NCBI RefSeq assembly: GCF_014648275.1
Contig: NZ_BMQU01000017.1
Span: forward strand, 60,808 to 124,807
Direction: 5' to 3'
Origin: Pseudomonas laurentiana
GTDB lineage: Bacteria > Pseudomonadota > Gammaproteobacteria > Pseudomonadales > Pseudomonadaceae
DNA length: 64,000 nt
Of this stretch, positions 46,827 to 56,590 are shown piece by piece. The notes below the pieces were generated by a model that was not told the origin of the DNA, did no database searches, and saw only the letters and a list, made by a program, of their open reading frames with translations. A program made the translations under genes and the position numbers. Within the stretch, counting starts at the first letter, position 1; the number at the start of each line of letters is the position of its first letter.

Positions 46827-49520
46827 ATGAAAAGCCAACCCGATGCCGCCAGCCGTATGGTGGCCGAGGTAGTGACGCAATTGCCCGTGCCTTCGCGGCT
46901 CGGGATGCTGCGTTTCGAGCGGCTGAATGAAGCCAGTTGGGCCATGCTGTTTCTCGATCCAGGCTGCGAACGCCAATTCGGCATACCCGCTGTCGACCTC
47001 TGCGCGCTGATCGGCTCCCCTTACGCGAGCCTGATGGAGCCTGAGGCGCGCTACAAACTGCATGACACGATTGAGCTGCAGCTGAGCCAGCGCAGCCATT
47101 ACCTGGTGCGCTACACGCTGCATACAAGCGAAGGGCCACTGCACCTGCTGGAAGTCGGCGAGGCTTACAAACAGCACAATCGCCAGCTGCTGCGCGGGTA
47201 TCTGCTGGTGATCGACGGGCAGCCGGGCGATAGCCCTGAGCTTTCGGCCAACGAACTGGAAAACCGTAACAACCGCTTGCAGATCGCCCTGCAACTCAAC
47301 CAGCAAGCGCAGCAGGAACAACTTGAGCACCTCGAGCGGGTACGTGCCCAGCAAGACCTGATCCTGCGCCTGGCCCGTCAGCGCTACAGCGCAGACAACT
47401 CGCTGCAGGAAGCTGCCGAACTGATTACCCGCAGCGCCTGCGAGATCTACAAGGTCGACTGTGCAAGTATCTGGAACCTGGAAGACCAACGCCTGGTACC
47501 CATCTCGGCCTACTACCGCGAAACCCAGGAATACCGCTTGCCCGAGGCGCTCGAAATCAGCCGGTTTCCCAACTACCTTGAGGCCCTGCACACCAGCCGC
47601 GCCATCGACGCCCACAACGCCAACCACGACCCGCGCACACGCGAACTGGTTGATCACCTGCGTCAGCGCAACATCAGCGCCATGCTCGATGCCAGTATCC
47701 GCATCGATGGCCAGGTAGTCGGTGTGCTGTGCCTGGAGCACGGCGGCTCGACACGCACCTGGCAGTCGGATGAGCTGGCGTTTGCCGGTGAGCTGGCCGA
47801 CCAGTTTGCTCAGGTCATCAACAACCACAACCGCCGTACCGCCACCAGCGCACTGCACCTGTTCCAACGCGCCGTGGAGCAAAGCGCCAACGCCTTCCTG
47901 CTGGTCAACCGCGATGGCGTGGTCGAATACGTAAACCCCAGTTTCACGGCGATCACCCAGTACAGCGCCGAAGAGGTTCATGGCCACCGGCTGTCAGAGC
48001 TGCCGGCCCTGGAAAACCTCAACGACCTGCTCTTCGATGCGCCCTCCAGCCTGGCCATGAACAACAGCTGGCAAGGCGAGTTCAAGAGCCGACGCAAGAA
48101 CCTCGAACCGTACTGGGGGCAGTTGTCGATTTCCAAGGTCTATGGCGATAACCGCGAACTGACCCACTACATCGGCATCTACGAAGACATCACCCAGAGC
48201 AAGCTGGCACAACAGCGCATTGAACGCCTGGCCTACACCGACAACCTGACCACCCTGGGCAACCGCCCTTCGTTCATCCGCAACCTCGACGAACGCTTTA
48301 CCAGCGACAGCGACCGCAAGATCAGCCTGTTGCTGGTGGACATCGACAACTTCAAGCGGATCAACGACAGCCTCGGCCATCAGACGGGTGACAAACTGCT
48401 GATCAGCCTGGCCCGGCGCCTGCGCAACAGCCTGAGCCCCGGTGGCAGCCTGGCGCGGTTTGCCAGTAACGAATTTGCCGTACTGCTCGACGATACCGAC
48501 ATGGAGGGTGGCCAGCAGGTTGCCCAACAGTTGCTCAAGACCCTCGACAAGCCACTCTTTGTCGATAACCAGCTGATCAACGTCACCGCGTCGGTCGGCC
48601 TGGCCTGCGCACCGCTGCACGGGCGTGATCCACAAACCCTGATGAAGAACGCCGGGCTTGCGTTGCACAAGGCCAAGGCCAATGGCAAGCACCAGGTCCA
48701 GGTCTTCACCGAAGCGCTCAACGCCGAAGCCAGTTACAAACTGTTCGTCGAAAACAACCTGCGTCGTGCGCTGACCCAAAACGAACTGGAAGTGTTCTAT
48801 CAGCCTAAACTCTGCCTGCGCAGCGGTCGCCTGCTGGGCATGGAGGCGCTGCTGCGCTGGAACCACCCGGAAAAGGGCATGATCCGCCCAGACCAGTTCA
48901 TCAGTGTCGCCGAAGAAACCGGCCTGATCATTCCAATCGGCAAGTGGATCGCGCGTCAGGCCTGCCGCATGAGCCAGGAACTCGCAAGTGAAGGCCTCGG
49001 CAACCTGCAGGTGGCAATCAACCTGTCACCCAAGCAGTTCTCCGACCCGGACCTGGTTGCCTCGATAGCCAAGATCCTCAAGGAAGAAGCCCTGCCGCCA
49101 CATCTGCTGGAACTGGAGCTGACCGAGGGCCTGTTGCTCGAAGCCACTGAAGACACTCACCGTCAGCTCGACGAGCTCAAGCAGTTGGGCCTGACCCTGG
49201 CCATGGACGACTTCGGTACCGGCTACTCGTCCCTGAGCTACCTGAAGAAGTTTCCGATCGACATCATCAAGATCGACCGCAGCTTCATCAACGAAATTCC
49301 CGACAACCAGGACGACATGGAAATCACGTCGGCGGTGGTCGCCATGGCTCACAACCTCAAGCTCAAGGTGGTTGCCGAGGGCATCGAGACCGCTGCGCAA
49401 CTGGCATTCCTGCGCAGGCACCGTTGCGATGTCGGCCAAGGCTACCTGTTCGACCGGCCAATCTCCGGTCACGAGTTGGTGGACAAGCTCAAGCGCTATC
49501 CGCGTGGCCCAATCGCCTGA
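46827..49520 (+). CDS. GAF-PAS-GGDEF-EAL protein, probable c-di-GMP phosphodiesterase
   Basis: The 897-residue protein has an N-terminal PAS-like segment, a short coiled coil, a GAF domain (about 180-335), a PAS domain (about 345-460), GGDEF (about 465-625) and EAL (about 635-890). The GGDEF motif is degenerate (FASNEF), so cyclase activity is unlikely. The EAL domain is intact: MEALLRWNHPEKG, LELTEGLLLEATED and DDFGTGYSSLSYLKKFP. It therefore probably hydrolyses cyclic di-GMP, with the GGDEF domain perhaps sensing GTP. No membrane segments are seen. Confidence 0.92.
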   Translation: MKSQPDAASRMVAEVVTQLPVPSRLGMLRFERLNEASWAMLFLDPGCERQFGIPAVDLCALIGSPYASLMEPEARYKLHDTIELQLSQRSHYLVRYTLHTSEGPLHLLEVGEAYKQHNRQLLRGYLLVIDGQPGDSPELSANELENRNNRLQIALQLNQQAQQEQLEHLERVRAQQDLILRLARQRYSADNSLQEAAELITRSACEIYKVDCASIWNLEDQRLVPISAYYRETQEYRLPEALEISRFPNYLEALHTSRAIDAHNANHDPRTRELVDHLRQRNISAMLDASIRIDGQVVGVLCLEHGGSTRTWQSDELAFAGELADQFAQVINNHNRRTATSALHLFQRAVEQSANAFLLVNRDGVVEYVNPSFTAITQYSAEEVHGHRLSELPALENLNDLLFDAPSSLAMNNSWQGEFKSRRKNLEPYWGQLSISKVYGDNRELTHYIGIYEDITQSKLAQQRIERLAYTDNLTTLGNRPSFIRNLDERFTSDSDRKISLLLVDIDNFKRINDSLGHQTGDKLLISLARRLRNSLSPGGSLARFASNEFAVLLDDTDMEGGQQVAQQLLKTLDKPLFVDNQLINVTASVGLACAPLHGRDPQTLMKNAGLALHKAKANGKHQVQVFTEALNAEASYKLFVENNLRRALTQNELEVFYQPKLCLRSGRLLGMEALLRWNHPEKGMIRPDQFISVAEETGLIIPIGKWIARQACRMSQELASEGLGNLQVAINLSPKQFSDPDLVASIAKILKEEALPPHLLELELTEGLLLEATEDTHRQLDELKQLGLTLAMDDFGTGYSSLSYLKKFPIDIIKIDRSFINEIPDNQDDMEITSAVVAMAHNLKLKVVAEGIETAAQLAFLRRHRCDVGQGYLFDRPISGHELVDKLKRYPRGPIA

Positions 49521-49607
49521 CAGCCGCGTAACACTCGGGCACACTACAGGTCTAAGCCTTATCGACGCCGCTAGGCGGCCGTCCCATCTGACAAGAGGAG
49601 TGGGTTC

Positions 49608-50270
49608 ATGGTCTTGCGCTCTGAAATCCTGGTAAACAAAAGCAATCTACCGACTGAAGAACAGGCCCTGCCGGGTCGCGAGCAACCAGTGACCGTCCCC
49701 GAGAAGCACTTCGTCAACGGCAATCCACTGCTTGGGCCATTCCCAGGCAATGTGGAATTCGCCATTTTCGGCCTGGGCTGTTTCTGGGGCGCAGAGCGCC
49801 GTTTCTGGCAGCGCGAGGGTGTGTACAGTACATCGGTAGGTTATGCCGGTGGCTTCACACCGAACCCGACCTACGAGGAAGTCTGCTCAGGCCTGACCGG
49901 CCACACTGAAGTCGTGCTGGTTGTCTATGAGCCGGAAACCGTCAGCTACCAGGAACTGCTGGCAATGTTCTGGGAACTGCATGACCCAACGCAGGGGATG
50001 CGCCAGGGCAATGACATCGGCACGCAATACCGTTCGGTGATCTATACCACTATCCCTAGCCAGCTGGAGCAGGCCCTGGCCAGCAAGGAAGTGTTCCAGG
50101 CCGAACTGACCAAGGCCGGCCTGGGCACCATCACCACCGAAATTGCCGAAGCCCCGACCTTGTATTTCGCTGAGGCCTACCACCAGCAGTACCTGGCCAA
50201 GAACCCGGATGGTTACTGCGGCATCGGCGGTACTGGCATCTGCATGCCGCCCAGCCTGCAAAACAACTGA
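49608..50270 (+). CDS. msrA: Peptide methionine sulfoxide reductase A
   Basis: MsrA reduces methionine-S-sulfoxide in proteins. The 220-residue product has an N-terminal extension of about 50 residues, then the catalytic [13 protein letters not shown] (Cys about residue 60), [17 protein letters not shown], and C-terminal resolving cysteines in [14 protein letters not shown]. The start has GAGGAG seven to twelve bases before ATG 49608. A GST-like gene follows 9 nt later, and both may serve oxidative-stress defence. Confidence 0.95.
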   Translation: MVLRSEILVNKSNLPTEEQALPGREQPVTVPEKHFVNGNPLLGPFPGNVEFAIFGLGCFWGAERRFWQREGVYSTSVGYAGGFTPNPTYEEVCSGLTGHTEVVLVVYEPETVSYQELLAMFWELHDPTQGMRQGNDIGTQYRSVIYTTIPSQLEQALASKEVFQAELTKAGLGTITTEIAEAPTLYFAEAYHQQYLAKNPDGYCGIGGTGICMPPSLQNN

Positions 50271-50279
50271 GGAATCGAC

Positions 50280-50912
50280 ATGTCCGCACCGAGCATGACG
50301 TTGTTTTATTCGCCGTTTTCGCCGTTCGTACGCAAGATCATGGTCTTGCTGCATGAAACCGGGCAACTGGACCGGGTTGCGCTGCAGAGCGTCAACATCA
50401 GCCCGACCCAGCCCGACGCGACGCTGAACCAGGGCAACCCGGCCGGGAAAATCCCGGCCCTGCGCCTGGCAGACGGCTCGGTGCTGCATGACAGCCGAGT
50501 GATTTTCGAGTACCTCGACCTGCAGCATGTCGGCAACCCGCTGATTCCGCGTGAGGGTTCCTCACGCTGGCAGCGCCTGACCGTTGCCTCACTGGCCGAT
50601 GCAATCGCCGAGTCTGCCGTCCTGACGCGCTACGAGACCTTCCTGCGCCCGGAAGAAAAGCGCTGGGATGCCTGGATCGACGCGCAACAGGAGAAAATCC
50701 GCCGAGGCCTGGCCCAACTGGAAGAGGCGCACATCGCCGAACTCAGCGCCGCGTTCGATGTAGCCGCCATTGGTGTCGCCTGTGCCCTGGGCTACATCGA
50801 CCTGCGCATGCCGCAGTTCGGCTGGCGCGATGCTCAGCCGAAACTGGCGGCCTGGTACGCTGAAGTCAGCCAGCGGCCATCACTCCGGGCCACTGAACCG
50901 CCCAAGGCCTGA
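50280..50912 (+). CDS. Glutathione S-transferase family protein
   Basis: This 210-residue protein has an N-terminal thioredoxin-like domain beginning LFYSPFSPFVRKIMVLLHETG, where SPFSPFVRK is the glutathione-site segment, followed by NPAGKIPALRLADGSVLHDSRVIFEYLD (about 45-75), and a helical C-terminal domain. The substrate is not evident. It lies close behind msrA and is probably cotranscribed with it. The gap after it contains REP sequences. Confidence 0.88.
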   Translation: MSAPSMTLFYSPFSPFVRKIMVLLHETGQLDRVALQSVNISPTQPDATLNQGNPAGKIPALRLADGSVLHDSRVIFEYLDLQHVGNPLIPREGSSRWQRLTVASLADAIAESAVLTRYETFLRPEEKRWDAWIDAQQEKIRRGLAQLEEAHIAELSAAFDVAAIGVACALGYIDLRMPQFGWRDAQPKLAAWYAEVSQRPSLRATEPPKA

Positions 50913-50940
50913 TCGACGGCCTGCCTGCGATGCAATACGG

Positions 50941-51016
50941 GTGGGAGCAGGTCTTGCCTGCGATGCAGACGCCGCACACTCACGGCCCCCATCAATCCCA
51001 TCGCAGGCAAGCCTGC
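50941..51016. repeat. REP pair in inverted orientation
   Basis: A REP-like unit (GGAGCAGGTCTTGCCTGCGA, 50944-50963) faces another (CATCGCAGGCAAGCCTGC, 50999-51016). These belong to the same family as the units around the transposase at 60717, in the usual intergenic, convergent setting. Confidence 0.75.
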
Positions 51017-51119
51017 CTCAACAAAAGCCTCGCATGACTGCGGGCACGCTCCTGATCGAACAGCCTGGCGATTTTCATCGCCAGCACTGTCCCTGCACAA
51101 CGCTCCTCACGCAGGCCGC

Positions 51120-52460
51120 TCATTGCAGCTTGCCCTGCCCTACCCGGTACCAATCCAGGCGCCGGGTCAGGATCATGAACACACCCAGCAGGCCAAACAG
51201 CAGCAGCGACCCCATCAGCAGCGCGTAGTCTTCTGCGCTGAGCAAGCCATAGAGCATGCCGTACAGCACTGCCAACCCCACACTGAAGCTCAGCGCACGG
51301 CCCAGGCTGTGCAAGACATGGCTCAGGTAGAAACCAATCAACAACACACAGGCACTGGCCGAAATCGCATAGGCCGGACCAAAGCCCACGTGCTCGGACA
51401 ACGACAGCAACAGCAGGTAGAAGAACGCCAGGGCAACCCCCACCAACAAGTACTGGATCGGGTGAACACTGAGGCTTTTCAGCACCTCGAAGAGGAAGAA
51501 ACCGGCAAAGGTCAGGGCAATGAACAACAACGCATACTTGATCGCCCGTTCACTCTTGAGGTACTGGTCCACCGGGTCGATGAAGCTCACGCCAAAAGCA
51601 CGCTCCTTGAACTCCAGGCAAGACTCGCTATTCACACACTGGCTCAAAGCGTCTTCCATGTTGGTGGAAAAGAACGAGGTTTTCCAATTGGCAGTGAAGC
51701 TCTGGCTGTCGATCAGACGACTGCTCGGCAGGTAGTTACCGACAAAACTGGGGTGTGGCCAGTTGGCTGCCATGGTCACATTGCTGCTTCTCCCAACCGG
51801 CAAGACTTGCAGTTTCCCGGTGCCTTGCAGGCTCAGGTCGAAGGCGTAGTTCAGAACAACCTCATTGCTACTATCCAGCGCTGGCAGTGCCACATGCACC
51901 CCGGCACTCAGCCAGCTCAGGCCTGTGCCCGGCTGGAAATCCATCAATTGGCCGTTCAGGTCCAGCTTCAGGCCTTTCTCGATACCGCGGATGTCGCTGA
52001 TCGCCACCGCCAGGAACGGTGCATCGAAGGTGTAGTCCTCAAAATCGCTGCCCAACCCCAGCTTCACCGGGATCTGGAACTGCCCGCTGATACGGTTTTC
52101 AGCGTGGTACAGGCGTGCTTCATAGATGCCACGCGAGCGCAGTTCAGTGTCAATCCTGGCGTTCAGGTCGAAGGTTTCCGGCAGAAAATACAGGTGACCG
52201 TTGACCGTTTTCACGTCCTGATAAAGCGCGCCACCACCCTCCGGGGTCTTCCATTGGCGCTCAATCTTGCGGTACGGCACCACCAGTAACGGGCCGCTGA
52301 GGGTCTGGCTGAAGCTGGAGCTCTGGGCAATTTCCCGCACTACGCCGTCGCGCAGTTCCTGACGCTCCTGGATCAGCCCGCCAATCATCAGCAACGGCAC
52401 CAGCAACAACACAATCAAAAAGGCGATAGCGCCCAGTTTCACGCTTAGGTTTCGGTTCAT
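51120..52460 (-). CDS. creD: Inner-membrane protein CreD
   Basis: The 446-residue product starts with a signal-anchor (LGAIAFLIVLLLVPLLMIGGLI), has a large periplasmic beta-rich region (about 40-300) and five to six membrane helices near the C-terminus. CreD is the most strongly CreBC-dependent gene in enterics and pseudomonads and is linked to beta-lactam response and envelope integrity; its molecular function is unknown. ATG 52460 has GGAG upstream; TTG 52466 is rejected. A Cre tag lies 78-93 bp upstream of the start. Confidence 0.92.
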   Translation of the reverse strand: MNRNLSVKLGAIAFLIVLLLVPLLMIGGLIQERQELRDGVVREIAQSSSFSQTLSGPLLVVPYRKIERQWKTPEGGGALYQDVKTVNGHLYFLPETFDLNARIDTELRSRGIYEARLYHAENRISGQFQIPVKLGLGSDFEDYTFDAPFLAVAISDIRGIEKGLKLDLNGQLMDFQPGTGLSWLSAGVHVALPALDSSNEVVLNYAFDLSLQGTGKLQVLPVGRSSNVTMAANWPHPSFVGNYLPSSRLIDSQSFTANWKTSFFSTNMEDALSQCVNSESCLEFKERAFGVSFIDPVDQYLKSERAIKYALLFIALTFAGFFLFEVLKSLSVHPIQYLLVGVALAFFYLLLLSLSEHVGFGPAYAISASACVLLIGFYLSHVLHSLGRALSFSVGLAVLYGMLYGLLSAEDYALLMGSLLLFGLLGVFMILTRRLDWYRVGQGKLQ

Positions 52461-52537
52461 GCTCAAGGCTCCGGTTTCGATGCCACAGAGTGTGTGTCAG
52501 CGTTATGGAGCCTTGAGGGAGCGTATGTGGAGACACT

Positions 52538-52553
52538 GTGTAGATGCGGTGAA
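52538..52553 (-). promoter_or_regulatory. Cre tag upstream of creD
   Basis: On the minus strand TTCAC-CGCATC-TACAC lies between creC and creD. The CreB binding tag is TTCAC-N6-TTCAC: the first half is perfect, the spacing is exact and the second half has one mismatch. Direct activation of creD by the CreB encoded just upstream is the natural reading. Confidence 0.75.
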
Positions 52554-52556
52554 GCT

Positions 52557-53990
52557 TCAGTTCAAACGGTTGGCCGGCAGCCACAGGCGAACCCGCACGC
52601 CACCCTCGACATTGCCAACGTCCAACGTGCCGCCGTGCAACTGCAGCACTTCCTCGACAAAGTTCAGCCCAAGACCGGTGCTCTTGCGCCCAGTGCTCGG
52701 CCGCGGCAAGGAATAGAAGCGCTCACTCAGGCGCCCCAGCGCATAATCGGGAATCGCCTCGCCCTGGTTGAACAGGCTCAAGGCGACACGCGGCCCATCC
52801 CGCTCCAGTTCGAACAGCAACACCCCGCCTGGTGGCGTGAAATCCAGTGCGTTATCCAGCAGGTTGGCGATAGCCTGGTGCATCAGGAACGGCTCGCAGA
52901 GCAACTGCAGGTCGTGCGGCAAGCGCTGCCGCACCTGTAGGCCGGCACTCTCGATACGGGCACTGTGGGCCAGTAACAAGTCGTCGACCATCCGCGCCAG
53001 TGGCACCCAATCCTGCGCATCAAGGCTTTGCAGCTGTTCGACCTGAGCAAGGTTGAGCAGCCGCTCGATCAGTTGCTGCATACGTGCGCTTTCGCTTTCT
53101 ATATTGCCGGCGAAGCGTTGGCGTTGTGCCTCAGGCATGGGCCCTTGAAGCAACTCGCTGGCACCACGAATAGCCGCCAGCGGGCTTTTCAATTCGTGGG
53201 TCAAGGTGTGTACATAGCGCTCGACATACGCTTTGCCTTCAAGCTGAGTACGCATCCGCTCAACCGCCCCGGCCAGTTGCGCCAACTCGCCACCGCGGTA
53301 GTGTGGCAGCTCCGCACGCTCACCCTCGCTGACGGCCAGGGCATAACGGGTGAGGCGCCGCAATGAAGTCGCCAACCACCAGGACAGCCCCGCCCCCACC
53401 AGCAACCCGAGGGCGATCAGACCAATACCCAGGTACAGCAAACGGCGTTCGGAGCGGTCGATGTAGGGCTGCAGCGAGCTGTTGGGCTTGGCCACCGTGA
53501 CCACACCAATGATCTTGCCGTTATCCAGAATCGGCGCACCGACATGCATCACCGACGATGCCGGATCGTCCGGGTCGCTGCGGGTCGAACGGGCACCGTA
53601 TTGCCCGCGCAGGGTCAGGTAGACATCGTTCCAGCGCGAATAGTCCTGGCCCACCGCCAGATCACTGGAGTCGAGCAGCACGATACCCTTGGCATCCGTC
53701 ACGTAGATACGGTGGTTGACCTCCGTCTTGGGCAACCCCCAGATCTGCGCTTGCGGCTGACGCTGGCCATACGCCTGGAGCACCTGTGGCAACTGGCTCT
53801 GGCCCAAGGTGCCGGCCTTGACGTCGGCACGCAGGATTTCAGCCAGCAGGTTGGCAGTGTCCACCAGGGTTTCCTCGGCCGACTGACGTACACCGGGGCG
53901 AATCTCCTCGCGCACGGTATTGATCAGAAAGTAGCCGGTCAGGCCGACAAACAGGAAGTAGACCAGGAAAATCCGTATCCCCAGGCGCAT
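52557..53990 (-). CDS. creC: Sensor histidine kinase CreC
   Basis: This 477-residue kinase has a membrane helix (about 7-27), a periplasmic sensor (about 30-180), a second helix (about 185-205), HAMP, and the kinase core. The phosphorylated His is in THELKSPLAAIRG (about 265). The N box is NLLDNALDFTPPGG and the G box is GRKSTGLGLNFVEEV. It phosphorylates CreB, responding in enterics to carbon/metabolic state and in pseudomonads to penicillin-binding-protein inhibition. It overlaps creB by one base. Confidence 0.93.
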   Translation of the reverse strand: MRLGIRIFLVYFLFVGLTGYFLINTVREEIRPGVRQSAEETLVDTANLLAEILRADVKAGTLGQSQLPQVLQAYGQRQPQAQIWGLPKTEVNHRIYVTDAKGIVLLDSSDLAVGQDYSRWNDVYLTLRGQYGARSTRSDPDDPASSVMHVGAPILDNGKIIGVVTVAKPNSSLQPYIDRSERRLLYLGIGLIALGLLVGAGLSWWLATSLRRLTRYALAVSEGERAELPHYRGGELAQLAGAVERMRTQLEGKAYVERYVHTLTHELKSPLAAIRGASELLQGPMPEAQRQRFAGNIESESARMQQLIERLLNLAQVEQLQSLDAQDWVPLARMVDDLLLAHSARIESAGLQVRQRLPHDLQLLCEPFLMHQAIANLLDNALDFTPPGGVLLFELERDGPRVALSLFNQGEAIPDYALGRLSERFYSLPRPSTGRKSTGLGLNFVEEVLQLHGGTLDVGNVEGGVRVRLWLPANRLN

Positions 53991-54670
53991 CAGCTATGGC
54001 TCGGGCTGTAGCTGTAACCCAGCCCGCGGTGGGTCTGGATCGGCTCTGCCTCGCCAGCCACCTGACGCAACTTGGCCCGCACGCTCTTGATGTGGGTATC
54101 GATACTGCGCTCATACCCGGCATCGGCCGCGACACCGACGGCGTCGAGCAACTGCTCGCGACTGAAAACCCGTTCTGGTTGCTCCAGCAGGCACTGCAAC
54201 AGGCGGAACTCGTGACGAGTCAGGCTCAGCGGCTGACCACGGTAATTGATCTGCATACGCACGGTGTCGAGCACAAAGGGCTCAAGGCTGCCCAACGCCT
54301 CGGTGCGTGGTGCCATGCGTTTGAGAATCGCCCGAACCCGGGCCGCGACTTCACGCGGGCTGAAGGGTTTGACCACATAATCATCGGCACCGATCTCCAG
54401 CCCGACCACACGGTCGATCTCACCATCGCGGGCGCTGAGAAACATCACCGGCACCTCACTGAAACGACGCAACTGGCGACAGGTTTCAAAGCCACTGATG
54501 TCCGGCAGGCCGATATCCAGAATTACCAGATCGGCCGGGCGCAGCCGTTGCTGCTCCAGCGCGGCGCTGCCCAAGGCCACCCATTCAGTGCTGTGACCTT
54601 CGCCCTGCAGGGCGTAGATCAGGGTATCGGCAATGGCCGCTTCGTCTTCGACAATCAAGATATGGGGCAT
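53990..54670 (-). CDS. creB: Response regulator CreB
   Basis: The 226-residue OmpR/PhoB-type regulator has a receiver domain (about 3-115, phospho-Asp in LVILDIGLPD, with LSARDGEIDRV and YVVKPF) and a winged-helix DNA-binding domain (about 130-225, LTRHEFRLLQCLLEQPERVFSR). It binds Cre tags (TTCAC direct repeats), one of which is upstream of creD. ATG 54670 gives family length; the longer frame to 54793 is not supported. Confidence 0.93.
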   Translation of the reverse strand: MPHILIVEDEAAIADTLIYALQGEGHSTEWVALGSAALEQQRLRPADLVILDIGLPDISGFETCRQLRRFSEVPVMFLSARDGEIDRVVGLEIGADDYVVKPFSPREVAARVRAILKRMAPRTEALGSLEPFVLDTVRMQINYRGQPLSLTRHEFRLLQCLLEQPERVFSREQLLDAVGVAADAGYERSIDTHIKSVRAKLRQVAGEAEPIQTHRGLGYSYSPSHS

Positions 54671-55008
54671 GGCATCCAGGCCTGGCGGTAATCGGTCGCC
54701 CCTTGTAAGAGATTCAGGTGTGCCTGACAAGGCCCATTGATTGAGAACCTCTGCGCATACAGCCCCCCCACAACGCGCATGCCGCTCCAGCAATGCGTTT
54801 CAGAAGACAGAACACGGCAGCATCCCCATGGGCCAGTGCCCGAGAAGCCTGGACGCTAACAGATCTCCTTAGGAGGTGGCTGTAGGACCGTTCTGAAACT
54901 CCGTTGCTTGCACGAGGGCCAGCGTTGCCGGCGATAGGGTCGCGGTGGTGTCAGCCATTAACCCTGCGTCCTATCGCCGGCAAGGCCGGCTTGTACAAGG
55001 CTAGACTA
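54671..55008. other. Intergenic region upstream of creB with REP pair
   Basis: No gene is seen in this 338-bp gap. It contains a REP pair (next entry) and a palindrome CTCCTTAGGAG near 54867. The creB promoter should lie in the first 150 bp but no clear -35/-10 was found. Confidence 0.5.
54925..54983. repeat. REP-type inverted repeat
   Basis: TTGCCGGCGATAGG (54925-54938) and CCTATCGCCGGCAA (54970-54983) are perfect 14-bp complements. The second is followed by GGCCGGCTTGTAC, typical of pseudomonad REP units. This is a different REP subfamily from the ones at 50941 and 60661. Confidence 0.75.
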
Positions 55009-55512
55009 TCAACACGCCGGCTTGCCGGCCGTGAAGCGCCGTGCCGGGTTCACCGCTGCGCCAAGTTCGCGCAGGGCTTTGGCACCGATCAGCAACGGGT
55101 AGTTGAAGCTACTGCGGTCAGCAAGGTTCACCTCAACGGTGCGCTTGGTATCGCCAAGGCACACCTCAAGGTCGATCACTGGGCGCTTGGTCACATCGAC
55201 GCCTTCGCCACCATCGTCCTCTTCTTCCGCACGGTTCTTGATTTTGCTCATGCGCGCCAGCTTGTGCTCGTAGACCTTGCCATCTGAATCCTTGGTGGCC
55301 AGGCGGAAGCGCACCCAATCCTCACCGTTGCGCTGGAAGCGCTCGATGTCCTTGGCCGACAGAGACGCGGTCAATGCCCCGGTGTCCATCTTGGCCTTCA
55401 GGGTTTCGCCGATCTCCGGCAAGGCGATGTATTCATAACGGCCATACAGGGTCGGCTCGGCAGCCATCACCGGCAGGGCCAACAGGGAAAGCAGTGCAAG
55501 TAAGGGTTTCAC
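55009..55512 (-). CDS. Retropepsin-like aspartic protease family protein (RimK-associated type)
   Basis: This 167-residue protein has a Sec signal peptide (residues 1-17, ending VMA-A) and a domain of the family often annotated as ATP-dependent zinc protease but now seen as retropepsin-like. The active-site-like triad is DTGALTASL (about 43-51). The conserved end GAKALRELGAAVNPARRF and the acidic EEEDDGGEG insert are also present. It is probably periplasmic. Substrate unknown. Confidence 0.85.
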   Translation of the reverse strand: MKPLLALLSLLALPVMAAEPTLYGRYEYIALPEIGETLKAKMDTGALTASLSAKDIERFQRNGEDWVRFRLATKDSDGKVYEHKLARMSKIKNRAEEEDDGGEGVDVTKRPVIDLEVCLGDTKRTVEVNLADRSSFNYPLLIGAKALRELGAAVNPARRFTAGKPAC

Positions 55513-55690
55513 CAGGCGGGCTTCCTTGAAAAAGACAGTGGTTAGACTGCCGAGGCAGCATAGGTTCGGTGTAACAGGGTATTAAAGACGATGTGAAACA
55601 TTTGTCTGTCTGGACCGGGCCGCCATATTTGGCGTAAACCCCGCGTCTGCTTATCATTACCGACCGCTTAGCCAAGAATAAGAGTTTTTT

Positions 55691-56590
55691 ATGCGCCGCC
55701 TGCTGACCGGCAGTCTCGTGACCCTACTGCTATTGCTCAACACCCTGGTGCTGATTGGCCCCCTCACCGTATTTGCCCTGCTCAAGCTGGTGCTCCCAGG
55801 CCACTACCGCGATTACGCCTCAACGGCGGTGAAGTGGATTGCCGAAACCTGGGCCGAAATCGACAAACTGATCTTCGCGTTGTGCATCCCGACCCAATGG
55901 GACGTGCGAGGTACAGCCGACTTGCGCCTGGACACCTCGTACCTGGCCGTCAGTAACCATCAGACCTGGGTCGATATTCCGGCGTTGATCCAGGCCTTGA
56001 ACCGGCGCATTCCGTTCTTCAAGTTCTTCCTGAAAAAGGAGCTGATCTGGGTGCCGTTACTGGGCCTGGCCTGGTGGGCGCTGGACTACCCGTTCATGAA
56101 GCGCTACAGCAAGGCCTTCCTCGCCAAGCACCCGCACCTCAAGGGCCATGACCTGGAAATCACCAAGGCCGCCTGCGAGCTGTTCAAGCGCCAGCCGGTC
56201 ACTGTGGTCAATTATCTGGAAGGCACCCGGTTCAGCGAAGCCAAGCGCCTCGAACAGCACTCCCCCTTCCGCCACTTGCTCAAGCCCAAGGCAGGCGGTG
56301 TTGCATTCGTGCTGGCTGCACTGGGCGAGCAACTCGACGCCCTACTCGACGTCACGCTGGTCTACCCCGGGGATAAAGCACCCGGCTTCTGGGACCTGCT
56401 CAGCGGTTCAGTGCCCAAGGTGATCATCGATATACAGGTGCGCGAGCTTGATCCCGCCCTGTGGGCCGGCGACTACGAGAACGACCCTATGTTCCGCCAG
56501 ACGATACAGGACTGGGTCAACCAGCTCTGGCACGACAAGGACGCCCGCATCGAGGCCCTGCGCGCCGAGCTGCGCGGATTCAACCGATGA
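55691..56590 (+). CDS. PlsC-type acyltransferase (YihG-like)
   Basis: The 299-residue membrane protein has an N-terminal hydrophobic helix pair (about 5-38) and the acyltransferase motifs SNHQTWVDIPAL (HxxxxD, about 89-100), FFLKKELIWVPLLGLAWWAL and YLEGTRFSEAKR (glycerolipid acyltransferase motif III). This is the YihG/AGPAT group, which acylates lysophosphatidic acid; the acyl preference cannot be read from the sequence. Its last 11 bases overlap the convergent gene at 56580. Confidence 0.9.
   Translation: MRRLLTGSLVTLLLLLNTLVLIGPLTVFALLKLVLPGHYRDYASTAVKWIAETWAEIDKLIFALCIPTQWDVRGTADLRLDTSYLAVSNHQTWVDIPALIQALNRRIPFFKFFLKKELIWVPLLGLAWWALDYPFMKRYSKAFLAKHPHLKGHDLEITKAACELFKRQPVTVVNYLEGTRFSEAKRLEQHSPFRHLLKPKAGGVAFVLAALGEQLDALLDVTLVYPGDKAPGFWDLLSGSVPKVIIDIQVRELDPALWAGDYENDPMFRQTIQDWVNQLWHDKDARIEALRAELRGFNR

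Noticed and set aside
50941-51016. Rho-independent terminator after the GST gene
   Set aside because: The inverted repeats match the REP family seen at 60658 and 61262 and lack a T tract, so REP is the better call.
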